Source: an uncultured Bacteroides sp. (GTDB lineage Bacteria; Bacteroidota; Bacteroidia; Bacteroidales; Bacteroidaceae). From it: a DNA stretch of 51,230 bases. This document shows, one piece after another, positions 15,592 through 23,495 of the stretch. Below the pieces are notes generated by a model. The model had not been told where the DNA came from, made no database searches, and worked only from the letters and a program-made list of their open reading frames with translations. Each line of letters begins with the position of its first letter. Position 1 is the stretch's first letter. The position numbers and the translations under genes are program-made. The DNA lies in NCBI RefSeq assembly GCF_910578895.1, contig NZ_CAJTSC010000001.1, positions 54,073-105,302 on the forward strand, given 5' to 3'.

Positions 15592-17046
15592 ATGAAGAAA
15601 TCAAGCCTTATACTATTATATATCTTCTGCCTGCTTCCTCTTGCCGCCCGCCATCTGCCCAAGCACGAGGTGCGTGCCGCATGGATTACCGCCGTCTACG
15701 GACTGGATTGGCCCCGTACGCGCGCCACCACTCCCGAGAGCATCCGCAAGCAGCAGGCGGAACTTATAGAGATACTGGACAAACTGAAAGCCGCCAACTT
15801 CAACACGGTACTGTTCCAGACCCGTACCCGAGGCGATGTACTCTACAAATCCGCCATCGAACCCTATAACTCCATCCTGACAGGAAAAACCGGCGGCAAC
15901 CCCGGCTACGACCCGCTTGCCTTTGCCGTTGCCGAATGCCACAAACGCGGCATGGAGTGCCACGCCTGGATGGTTACCATCCCTTTAGGCAACCGCAAGC
16001 ACGTTGCCGCCCTCGGCAAGGAGTCGGTCACCAAACGCAAACCGGCTATCTGCGTGCCCTACAAACGCGAATATTTCCTCAATCCCGGACACCCCCAGAC
16101 CAAAGAGTACCTGATGAGCCTTGTCCGTGAAGTTGTGGAACGCTACGATGTAGACGGCGTGCACTTCGACTACCTGCGCTATCCCGAACATGCCCTGCGC
16201 TTCTCCGACAGCTATATGTATAAGAAGTACGGCAACGGACGTGACCTCGCACAGTGGCGGCGGGACAATATCACGGAGATTGTCCGTTACCTTTATAAAG
16301 GTGTCAAGGCGCTGAAGCCTTGGGTAAAGGTCAGCACCTGCCCCGTAGGCAAATACCGGGATACTTCACGCTACCCGTCCCGTGGCTGGAATGCTTTCCA
16401 CACCGTCTACCAGGATGTACAAGGCTGGTTGGGCGAAGGCATACAGGACCAGGTCTACCCCATGATGTATTTCCGGGGCAACGGTTTCTACCCGTTCGCC
16501 CTCGACTGGCAGGAACAGAGCAACGGCAGGCAGATTATTCCCGGACTGGGCATCTACTTCCTGGACCCCGCCGAAGGAAACTGGACGGTAGACGAAATAG
16601 AACGGCAGCTGAACTTTATCCGCGCGCACCGCCTGGCAGGCGAAGGACACTACCGCGTGAAATATCTTATGGACAACACGCAGGAACTGTACGACATACT
16701 TGGAGAAAACTATTACACCGCCCCCGCCCTGCAACCCGCCATGCCGTGGATAGACAACGTGCCGCCAACCGCCCCCACACAGCTCAACATCGAGAAGCAG
16801 GCGGAAGGATACTGGAAAATCACCTGGCAACCCGCCACCGACAACGACAAGCAGAACGCACCGACCTACATAGTCTATGGTTCCAACACCTATCCCGTAG
16901 ACACCACAAACCCGGAGAATATCCTGGCACAACGCATACAGGGAACGGAATACCTGTATGCCCCCATCCGTCCCTGGACCACCCGGAAATACTTTGCGGT
17001 GACCGCCGTAGACCGTTGCGGCAATGAAAGTGCCGTCTGCCAATAA
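15592..17046 (+). CDS. GHL10-type (PF02638-like) glycosidase-like protein, second copy
   Basis: A 484-residue exported protein (signal peptide MKKSSLILLYIFCLLPLAA). It has the family pattern HEVRAAWITAVYGLDWP, FNTVLFQTRTRGDVLY, MECHAWMVTIPLG and VDGVHFDYLRYPEH (about residue 186), and a C-terminal fibronectin-III-like domain (about 395-484; PPTAPTQLNIEKQ, YFAVTAVDRCGNES). It is a diverged paralogue of the gene at 8219-9718: the order of motifs is the same, but the residues after HAW differ (MVTIPLG against INPYR), which hints at another substrate. It is transcribed away from cstA. A weak -7-like TATCTTCG at 15475-15482 precedes it. The reaction cannot be told from sequence. Confidence 0.85.
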   Translation: MKKSSLILLYIFCLLPLAARHLPKHEVRAAWITAVYGLDWPRTRATTPESIRKQQAELIEILDKLKAANFNTVLFQTRTRGDVLYKSAIEPYNSILTGKTGGNPGYDPLAFAVAECHKRGMECHAWMVTIPLGNRKHVAALGKESVTKRKPAICVPYKREYFLNPGHPQTKEYLMSLVREVVERYDVDGVHFDYLRYPEHALRFSDSYMYKKYGNGRDLAQWRRDNITEIVRYLYKGVKALKPWVKVSTCPVGKYRDTSRYPSRGWNAFHTVYQDVQGWLGEGIQDQVYPMMYFRGNGFYPFALDWQEQSNGRQIIPGLGIYFLDPAEGNWTVDEIERQLNFIRAHRLAGEGHYRVKYLMDNTQELYDILGENYYTAPALQPAMPWIDNVPPTAPTQLNIEKQAEGYWKITWQPATDNDKQNAPTYIVYGSNTYPVDTTNPENILAQRIQGTEYLYAPIRPWTTRKYFAVTAVDRCGNESAVCQ

Positions 17047-17097
17047 AAAAAGGCAAGGGAGACAAGGATGCCCTAACGGGGGTCCGGCAGCCTTGCC
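17045..17097 (-). terminator. Terminator of the ATP-grasp gene (minus strand)
   Basis: Read on the minus strand, GGCAAGG (17097-17091) pairs with CCTTGCC (17058-17052) and is followed directly by seven Ts (17051-17045). It lies 24 bp beyond the minus-strand stop codon, between convergent genes. Confidence 0.75.
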
Positions 17098-17120
17098 ACG
17101 TATCGTGTTTTACTGAAAAA

Positions 17121-18299
17121 TCATATCCGGACATACGCCCTGTAGCGGCTTTTGCCCGTAACCGGCACCAATGGCAGATAACCGGAAACAAGCTTGCCGT
17201 TGTCCACTATCAACGGATTATCGCGCACGTCCTGTTCGTGCCGCGCACGCAATGCTTCATTATCGGGAAAGTATTCGACGTTGAAATATCCTCTGCTGCC
17301 GGAAGCCACAAACCTATCGTAAAACAGACGGGCAACAACACCCATATTCATACGCATGTTTATCTCCACACAAGGATGCACAAGGTATCCATCCCCCTCT
17401 TCCCGACGGCAAATCATCATATCCACCCCCAGATAGCCGGTATAGGTATTCCCGTAGATTGATACCAGTTCCGCATGGAGAGACTCACGTATTCCAACCA
17501 GTTTCTCAAGAGGCAGATAATTTCCGAGGCGCTCCTCTATCTGTCCGTCCGATACGAGCAGGTTGCCCGTGTAAGCGCCATGCTCATTGGTGGAAAACAT
17601 GGAATAGCCGGCAAAGAGCACCTCGCCCTGCCCGTCGGAATAAAATTCAAGGGCAAAATCTTCCACCTTATTATATATAGGCTCCGCCGTCAGGCAACCC
17701 TGTTCTCTTAAAACACGTTCACACCAATTGGATACAGGCTTCGTAAACCCGTGCAAGCACCAGTTCAGCCCCTTTCCGCTACCGGACCAAGGCGTTTTGA
17801 GCAAGCATGCCGGCATCTCATTTACCGTCCGTTCGCAATCCGTAAGACTCTCCATGATGCAATGTCCGCCACAGGTATCTTCCGGATGGCGGTCTGCCAT
17901 ACGCCGCGCCACCGCCACGGCTTGCAGGCGCGAAGAGAGTACCCTGTATTCCGCAATCAACCGAGGGGCAGGCAGGCTGCCTTCACTAATCCCGCCCTTC
18001 AGAAGATATCTTCGGATAGAGGGATTCCACCCCCACGGCACGACCTCGGCTTGGGCATAATCGGGCAGTTCGGGTTCGGTGGCCAAGCGCACCTGCAACG
18101 GGAAGAGTCCGCACATCCGCTTCAAAAAGTCCGCATTATAGGCGGAAGGTGCCAGTACCGCACTGCCTGCCGTCGCATACCATACCGGCAGCAATGCCAA
18201 ATCCTGTGCCATGCAGCGGGCGGAAGCAGGCGCCATGTAATTCGCCTCGTTGTTGGCAAGCGCCAAATCAGTGTCCGGATTGAAAAGATACAGTTTCAT
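17121..18299 (-). CDS. ATP-grasp superfamily protein of unknown substrate
   Basis: A 392-residue cytosolic-looking protein without signal peptide. The N-terminal half (MKLYLFNPDTDLALANNEANYMAP...) has no name I can give. The C-terminal part looks like an ATP-grasp domain: LLKTPWSGSGKGLNW as the nucleotide-binding loop (about 165-180), EPIYNKVEDFALEFY, and a metal-binding strand pair GYLGVDMMI...VHPCVEINMRMNMGVVAR (about 300-335) with the acidic and Asn/Arg residues typical of the fold. Such enzymes join a carboxylate to an amine through an acyl-phosphate. The gene stands alone, with its own promoter and terminator, so context gives no clue to the substrate. Confidence 0.7.
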   Translation of the reverse strand: MKLYLFNPDTDLALANNEANYMAPASARCMAQDLALLPVWYATAGSAVLAPSAYNADFLKRMCGLFPLQVRLATEPELPDYAQAEVVPWGWNPSIRRYLLKGGISEGSLPAPRLIAEYRVLSSRLQAVAVARRMADRHPEDTCGGHCIMESLTDCERTVNEMPACLLKTPWSGSGKGLNWCLHGFTKPVSNWCERVLREQGCLTAEPIYNKVEDFALEFYSDGQGEVLFAGYSMFSTNEHGAYTGNLLVSDGQIEERLGNYLPLEKLVGIRESLHAELVSIYGNTYTGYLGVDMMICRREEGDGYLVHPCVEINMRMNMGVVARLFYDRFVASGSRGYFNVEYFPDNEALRARHEQDVRDNPLIVDNGKLVSGYLPLVPVTGKSRYRAYVRI

Positions 18300-18329
18300 T
18301 GATTACGGTCCATTAATGATTCGAAGCTG

Positions 18330-18361
18330 CAAACTTACAGAGAAAAAGAACAGCACACAAA
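18330..18361 (-). promoter_or_regulatory. Bacteroides-type promoter of the ATP-grasp gene
   Basis: On the minus strand a -33 TTTG (18361-18358) and a -7 TAAGTTTG (18337-18330) are separated by 20 bp. The leader is about 24 nt to the ATG at 18299. A further -7-like TATATTTG lies at 18365-18358. Confidence 0.65.
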
Positions 18362-18454
18362 TATACGAAACACATAGCCTGTTTATCGTCCTGCATTACT
18401 CAGAGCGCTCTTCCGGAAGATGTCCTTTAATAAAAGATATTTTGCTATCTCTAC

Positions 18455-18485
18455 TTTGCAATTCTATAAAAAAGGTGTATATTTG
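18455..18485 (+). promoter_or_regulatory. Bacteroides-type promoter of the AAA ATPase gene
   Basis: A -33 TTTG (18455-18458) and a -7 TATATTTG (18478-18485) with a 19-bp spacer. The leader to the ATG at 18511 is about 20 nt. Confidence 0.7.
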
Positions 18486-18510
18486 TCGCCTGATAAACCG
18501 AATTTAAAGC

Positions 18511-19689
18511 ATGGAAGCATTTTACCGAACACACGCTTATCTGGTAGAGCATACAAATGCCCCCGTTCGCCGCGACCTCATGGATGAGATTGATTGGAAC
18601 GACCGTCTTATCGGTATCAAAGGTACCCGAGGTGTAGGCAAGACCACATTCCTGCTGCAATATGCCAAAGAGAAATTCGGTACCGACCGCTCCTGTCTCT
18701 TTATCAACATGAACAATTTCTACTTCTCCGGCCACAGCATCGTGGACTTTGCTTACGAATTTCAGCGCCGGGGCGGAAAAGTATTGTTGATAGACCAGGT
18801 ATTCAAACATCCCGATTGGAGCAAGGAACTGCGCTTATGTTACGACAACTTTCCCAATCTGAAGATTGTCTTCACCGGTTCGTCCGTAATGCGTCTGAAA
18901 GAGGAAAATCTGGAATTGCGCGACATAGCGAAAAGTTACAACCTGCGCGGTTTCTCATTCCGTGAGTACCTGAACCTGCAGACCGGCATGAAATTCCATG
19001 CCTACTCACTGGAAGAAATCCTAAGCAACCACGAGCAGATTGCCAAAGGCATCCTCTCCAAAGTACGCCCGCTGGACTACTTTCAGGACTATATGCACCA
19101 CGGCTTCTATCCATTCTTCCTTGAGAAACGAAACTTCTCGGAAAATCTGTTGAAAACGATGAACATGATGGTGGAAGTGGATATCCTGCTCATCAAACAA
19201 ATAGAACTGAAATATCTGTCGAAGATAAAAAAGTTGCTATATTTGCTGGCAGTGGAAGGACCGAAAGCACCCAACGTCAGCCAATTGGCAAACGACATAC
19301 AGACATCCAGGGCTACGGTGATGAACTACATCAAGTATCTGGCGGACGCACGTCTTATCAACATGGTATATCCCAAAGGAGAAGAATTTCCTAAAAAGCC
19401 GTCGAAGATAATGATGCACAACTCCAACCTGATGTACTCTATCTATCCCGTAAAGGTGGAAGAACAGGATGTACTGGAGACGTTCTTCGTAAACACCATG
19501 TGGAAAGACCACAAAGTGAACAAGGGCGACAAAAACATTTCGTTCATGGTGGACGAGGTGATGCCTTTCAAGATTTGCCAGGAAGGCATGAGGATCAAGA
19601 ACAATCCGGGAGTGACGTATGCCTTGCACAAGGCAGAGATAGGCAGGGGAAACCAGATACCGCTCTGGCTGTTCGGATTCCTTTATTAG
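18511..19689 (+). CDS. AAA_14/DUF4143-type ATPase
   Basis: A 392-residue protein with an N-terminal AAA ATPase and a C-terminal DUF4143-like part. Walker A is GTRGVGKTT (residues 38-46). The Walker B strand is KVLLIDQV, where the usual Asp-Glu is Asp-Gln. A sensor-1-like IVFTGSSVMRL follows, then LRGFSFREYLNL, the typical family 'R-x-FSFxEY' motif. A winged-helix-like stretch (PNVSQLANDIQTSRATVMNYIKYLADARLINMV, about 253-285) is also typical. The C-terminal domain resembles a PD-(D/E)xK-type fold in related proteins, but I do not see a convincing active site. The family is common in Bacteroidetes and mostly uncharacterised. It is monocistronic and not part of a recognisable defence locus here. 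Confidence 0.82.
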   Translation: MEAFYRTHAYLVEHTNAPVRRDLMDEIDWNDRLIGIKGTRGVGKTTFLLQYAKEKFGTDRSCLFINMNNFYFSGHSIVDFAYEFQRRGGKVLLIDQVFKHPDWSKELRLCYDNFPNLKIVFTGSSVMRLKEENLELRDIAKSYNLRGFSFREYLNLQTGMKFHAYSLEEILSNHEQIAKGILSKVRPLDYFQDYMHHGFYPFFLEKRNFSENLLKTMNMMVEVDILLIKQIELKYLSKIKKLLYLLAVEGPKAPNVSQLANDIQTSRATVMNYIKYLADARLINMVYPKGEEFPKKPSKIMMHNSNLMYSIYPVKVEEQDVLETFFVNTMWKDHKVNKGDKNISFMVDEVMPFKICQEGMRIKNNPGVTYALHKAEIGRGNQIPLWLFGFLY

Positions 19690-19839
19690 CCCGGACAGGA
19701 GATTTACAGACAGAAGAACAAAAAGACATAGCAAAAGAAAAGTTTAAAAAAGGATGACTTTAAAATATGTACTTATGTTCTTCATATCTAAAAAAGAGAA
19801 AGAGAAAGAGATTTTTTTATTAATAAATTCAATTTAGTT

Positions 19840-22800
19840 ATGACTAAACAGAAGAAATTCATTACTTGTGATGGTAACCAGGCTGCTGCACATATCTCGT
19901 ATATGTTCTCGGAAGTAGCTGCTATCTACCCCATCACACCCTCTTCTACGATGGCTGAATACGTAGACGAATGGGCTGCCGCAGGTCGCAAGAACATCTT
20001 CGGCGAAACAGTATTGGTACAGGAAATGCAATCCGAAGGCGGTGCCGCAGGTGCCGTTCACGGTTCTTTGCAAGCCGGTGCGCTGACTACCACGTACACC
20101 GCTTCACAAGGTTTGTTGCTGATGATACCGAACATGTACAAGATTGCCGGTGAATTCCTGCCTTGCGTGTTCCACGTATCCGCACGTACTTTGGCAAGCC
20201 ATGCACTGTGTATCTTCGGTGACCACCAGGACGTAATGTCTGCACGCCAGACAGGTTTCGCCATGTTGGCAGAAGGTTCCGTACAGGAAGTTATGGACTT
20301 GGCAGGCGTTGCCCACCTCTCTACTATCAAGAGCCGCGTACCGTTCGTTAACTTCTTCGACGGTTTCCGTACTTCTCATGAAATCCAGAAGATTGAAATG
20401 CTGGAGAACGAAGACCTCGCTCCGCTGGTTGACCAGGAAGCTTTGGCTGAATTCCGTGCACGCGCACTGAACCCGATGAACCCGGTGGCACGTGGTATGG
20501 CTGAAAATCCCGACCACTTCTTCCAACATCGCGAATCTTGCAACAACTACTATGATGCAGTTCCTGCCATCGTTGAGGAATACATGAACGAGATTTCCAA
20601 AATCACAGGCCGCAAATACGGTTTGTTCGATTACTACGGTGCAGAAGATGCGGAACGCGTAATCATCGCTATGGGTTCTGTAACGGAAGCTGCCCGCGAA
20701 GCCATCGACCACCTCGTTGCCAATGGCGAAAAGGTAGGTTTGGTTGCCGTTCACTTGTATCGTCCGTTCTCTGCCAAACACTTCCTTGCTGCCGTTCCCA
20801 AGACTGCCAAGAAGATTGCCGTACTCGACCGTACGAAAGAACCGGGCGCTAACGGCGAACCGTTGTACCTTGACGTAAAAGACTGCTTCTACGGTGCAGA
20901 GAATGCTCCGGTTATCGTAGGCGGCCGTTACGGTTTGGGTTCTAAGGATACCACTCCCGCACAAATCATCGCAGTTTACAAGAATCTGGCTATGCCGATG
21001 CCGAAGAACCACTTCACTATCGGTATCGTGGACGATGTTACCTTCACTTCTCTTCCGCAGGAAGAAGAAATCGCATTGGGCGGTGAAGGCATGTTCGAAG
21101 CCAAGTTCTACGGTCTGGGTGCAGACGGTACGGTAGGTGCCAACAAGAACTCGGTTAAGATTATCGGTGACAACACCGACAAGCACTGCCAGGCTTACTT
21201 CTCTTACGACTCCAAGAAATCGGGTGGTTTCACTTGCTCTCACTTGCGTTTCGGCGATACTCCTATCCGTTCTACATATTTGGTAAACACTCCGAACTTT
21301 GTGGCTTGCCACGTTCAGGCTTACCTGCACATGTACGACGTGACCCGTGGTCTGCGTAAGAACGGTTCATTCTTGCTGAACACTATCTGGGAAGGTGAAG
21401 AGCTTGCCAAGAACCTGCCTAACAGAGTGAAGAAATATTTCGCACAGAACAATATCTCTGTTTACTACATCAATGCAACCCAGATTGCACAGGAGATTGG
21501 TTTGGGCAACCGTACCAACACTATCCTTCAGTCTGCATTCTTCCGTATCACAGGTGTAATCCCCGTTGAACAGGCTGTTGAGCAGATGAAGAAATTCATC
21601 GTCAAGTCTTACGGCAAGAAGGGTGAAGACGTGGTGAACAAGAACTACGCTGCCGTAGACCGTGGTGGCGAATACAAGACTTTGGCTATCGATCCGGCAT
21701 GGGCTAACCTGGCTGACGACGCCAAGGCAGAAAACAACGACCCTGCATTCATCAACGAAGTGGTTCGTCCTATCAACGCACAGGATGGCGACTTGCTGAA
21801 AGTATCAGCATTCAAGGGTATCGAAGATGGTACTTGGGAACAAGGTACTGCCAAATACGAAAAACGTGGTGTGGCTGCATTCGTTCCCGAATGGAACGCT
21901 GAAAACTGTATCCAGTGTAACAAGTGTGCTTACGTTTGTCCTCACGCTGCCATCCGTCCGTTCGTACTCGATGCCGAAGAGCAACAGGGTGCCAACTTCA
22001 CTCAGTTGAAGGCCGTAGGCAAGGCATTCGAAGGCATGACATTCCGTATTCAGGTAGACGTTCTCGACTGTCTGGGTTGCGGCAACTGTGCCGACATCTG
22101 TCCGGGCAATCCGAAGAAGGGCGGCAAGGCTCTGACCATGAAACATCTGGAAGGTCAGTTGCCGGAAGCAGCCAACTGGACTTACTGCGTAGAAAACGTG
22201 AAGAGCAAACAACACCTGATCGATATCAAGGCTAACGTTAAGAACTCCCAGTTCGCTACTCCGTTGTTCGAATTCTCGGGCGCTTGCTCCGGTTGCGGTG
22301 AAACTCCGTACGTGAAACTGATTTCCCAGTTGTTCGGTGACCGCGAAATGGTAGCCAACGCAACAGGATGTTCTTCTATCTACTCAGGTTCAGTTCCTTC
22401 CACTCCTTATACAAAGAACGAAAAGGGCCACGGTCCGGCTTGGGCCAACTCACTGTTCGAAGACTTCTGCGAATTCGGTCTGGGTATGGAACTTGCCAAC
22501 GAAAAGATGCGTGCACGTATCGTGAAAGCTATGGAAGAAGCCATTGCAGCCGAAGGTACTCCGGCTGAATACAAAGAAGTATTCCAGGCTTGGATTGAAA
22601 ACATGTACGATGCAGACAAGACTAAGGAATTGGCTGAAAAGATCATTCCGATGGTAGAAGCTGCCAAAGACAAGTGCGACAGCTGCAAGACTATCGCCAA
22701 CTTGGCTCAGTACTTGGTAAAACGCAGCCAGTGGATTATCGGTGGTGACGGTGCTTCTTACGATATCGGTTACGGTGGTCTCGACCATGTAATCGCAAGT

Positions 22801-23397
22801 GGCAAGGACGTAAATATCCTCGTACTGGATACGGAGGTTTACTCCAACACAGGCGGTCAGTCTTCCAAGGCTACTCCGGTAGGTGCTATCGCCAAATTTG
22901 CCGCTGCCGGTAAGCGTGTACGCAAGAAAGACCTCGGTCTGATGGCTACTACTTACGGTTATGTATATGTTGCTCAAATCGCTATGGGTGCCGACCAAGC
23001 TCAGACTCTGAAGGCTATCCGCGAAGCAGAAGCATATCCCGGTCCGTCACTCATCATCGCTTACGCTCCGTGTATCAACCACGGTTTGAAAGCAGGTATG
23101 GGCAAGAGCCAGGCAGAAGAGGAAAAAGCCGTTAAGTGCGGTTATTGGCACTTGTGGCGTTACAACCCGGCTTTGGAAGCTGAAGGTAAGAACCCGTTCA
23201 CGCTGGATAGCAAAGAACCGGATTGGTCAGGTTTCCAAGACTTCCTGAAGGGTGAAGTTCGTTACGCATCCGTAATGAAACAGTATCCGCAAGAAGCTGA
23301 AGAATTGTTCAAAGCAGCCGAGGAAAATGCAAAATGGCGTTACAACAGCTACAAGCGTCTGTCCAAAGAAAACTGGGGCGCTGAAGTTGCCGAATAA
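19840..23397 (+). CDS. nifJ: Pyruvate:ferredoxin (flavodoxin) oxidoreductase
   Basis: A 1185-residue single-chain enzyme that oxidises pyruvate and CoA to acetyl-CoA and CO2 and reduces ferredoxin, central to anaerobic energy metabolism. Domains run in the standard order: N-terminal pyrimidine-binding domain (YPITPSSTMAEYVDEW), transketolase-C-like domain, gamma domain (DGTVGANKNSVKIIG), and two [4Fe-4S] ferredoxin motifs (CIQCNKCAYVCPHA from about residue 690; CLGCGNCADICPGNP from about 744). A further cysteine cluster (SGACSGCGETPYVK) and the TPP-binding motif GGDGASYDIGYGG with LDTEVYSNTGGQSSKA follow. Codons ending in T (GGT, GCT, CGT) are used far more than in neighbouring genes, a mark of high expression. 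No clear promoter box was seen upstream. A strong terminator follows. Confidence 0.97.
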   Translation: MTKQKKFITCDGNQAAAHISYMFSEVAAIYPITPSSTMAEYVDEWAAAGRKNIFGETVLVQEMQSEGGAAGAVHGSLQAGALTTTYTASQGLLLMIPNMYKIAGEFLPCVFHVSARTLASHALCIFGDHQDVMSARQTGFAMLAEGSVQEVMDLAGVAHLSTIKSRVPFVNFFDGFRTSHEIQKIEMLENEDLAPLVDQEALAEFRARALNPMNPVARGMAENPDHFFQHRESCNNYYDAVPAIVEEYMNEISKITGRKYGLFDYYGAEDAERVIIAMGSVTEAAREAIDHLVANGEKVGLVAVHLYRPFSAKHFLAAVPKTAKKIAVLDRTKEPGANGEPLYLDVKDCFYGAENAPVIVGGRYGLGSKDTTPAQIIAVYKNLAMPMPKNHFTIGIVDDVTFTSLPQEEEIALGGEGMFEAKFYGLGADGTVGANKNSVKIIGDNTDKHCQAYFSYDSKKSGGFTCSHLRFGDTPIRSTYLVNTPNFVACHVQAYLHMYDVTRGLRKNGSFLLNTIWEGEELAKNLPNRVKKYFAQNNISVYYINATQIAQEIGLGNRTNTILQSAFFRITGVIPVEQAVEQMKKFIVKSYGKKGEDVVNKNYAAVDRGGEYKTLAIDPAWANLADDAKAENNDPAFINEVVRPINAQDGDLLKVSAFKGIEDGTWEQGTAKYEKRGVAAFVPEWNAENCIQCNKCAYVCPHAAIRPFVLDAEEQQGANFTQLKAVGKAFEGMTFRIQVDVLDCLGCGNCADICPGNPKKGGKALTMKHLEGQLPEAANWTYCVENVKSKQHLIDIKANVKNSQFATPLFEFSGACSGCGETPYVKLISQLFGDREMVANATGCSSIYSGSVPSTPYTKNEKGHGPAWANSLFEDFCEFGLGMELANEKMRARIVKAMEEAIAAEGTPAEYKEVFQAWIENMYDADKTKELAEKIIPMVEAAKDKCDSCKTIANLAQYLVKRSQWIIGGDGASYDIGYGGLDHVIASGKDVNILVLDTEVYSNTGGQSSKATPVGAIAKFAAAGKRVRKKDLGLMATTYGYVYVAQIAMGADQAQTLKAIREAEAYPGPSLIIAYAPCINHGLKAGMGKSQAEEEKAVKCGYWHLWRYNPALEAEGKNPFTLDSKEPDWSGFQDFLKGEVRYASVMKQYPQEAEELFKAAEENAKWRYNSYKRLSKENWGAEVAE

Positions 23398-23424
23398 TTC
23401 TTGTAATTGAAATAATACACACTA

Positions 23425-23470
23425 AAATAGAGACTGTCTTATAATCAAAAAGACAGTCTCTATTTGTTTT
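23425..23470. terminator. Strong bidirectional terminator between nifJ and the PUL regulator
   Basis: A perfect 16-bp stem pairs AAATAGAGACTGTCTT (23425-23440) with 23450-23465 across a 9-nt loop, followed by GTTTTT. The genes on both sides converge on it, and the A-rich left flank can serve the minus strand. Confidence 0.88.
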
Positions 23471-23495
23471 TAGACAATAAGAGGTCCGGTTCTAT

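Noticed and set aside
18511..19689. Anti-phage defence gene
   Set aside because: DUF4143-type ATPases are widespread housekeeping-like genes in Bacteroidetes, and no nuclease, methylase or toxin lies beside it.
20104..21330. 408-codon minus-strand open frame inside nifJ
   Set aside because: It is opposite the highly biased codons of nifJ, which suppress stops on the other strand. The protein has no domain pattern.
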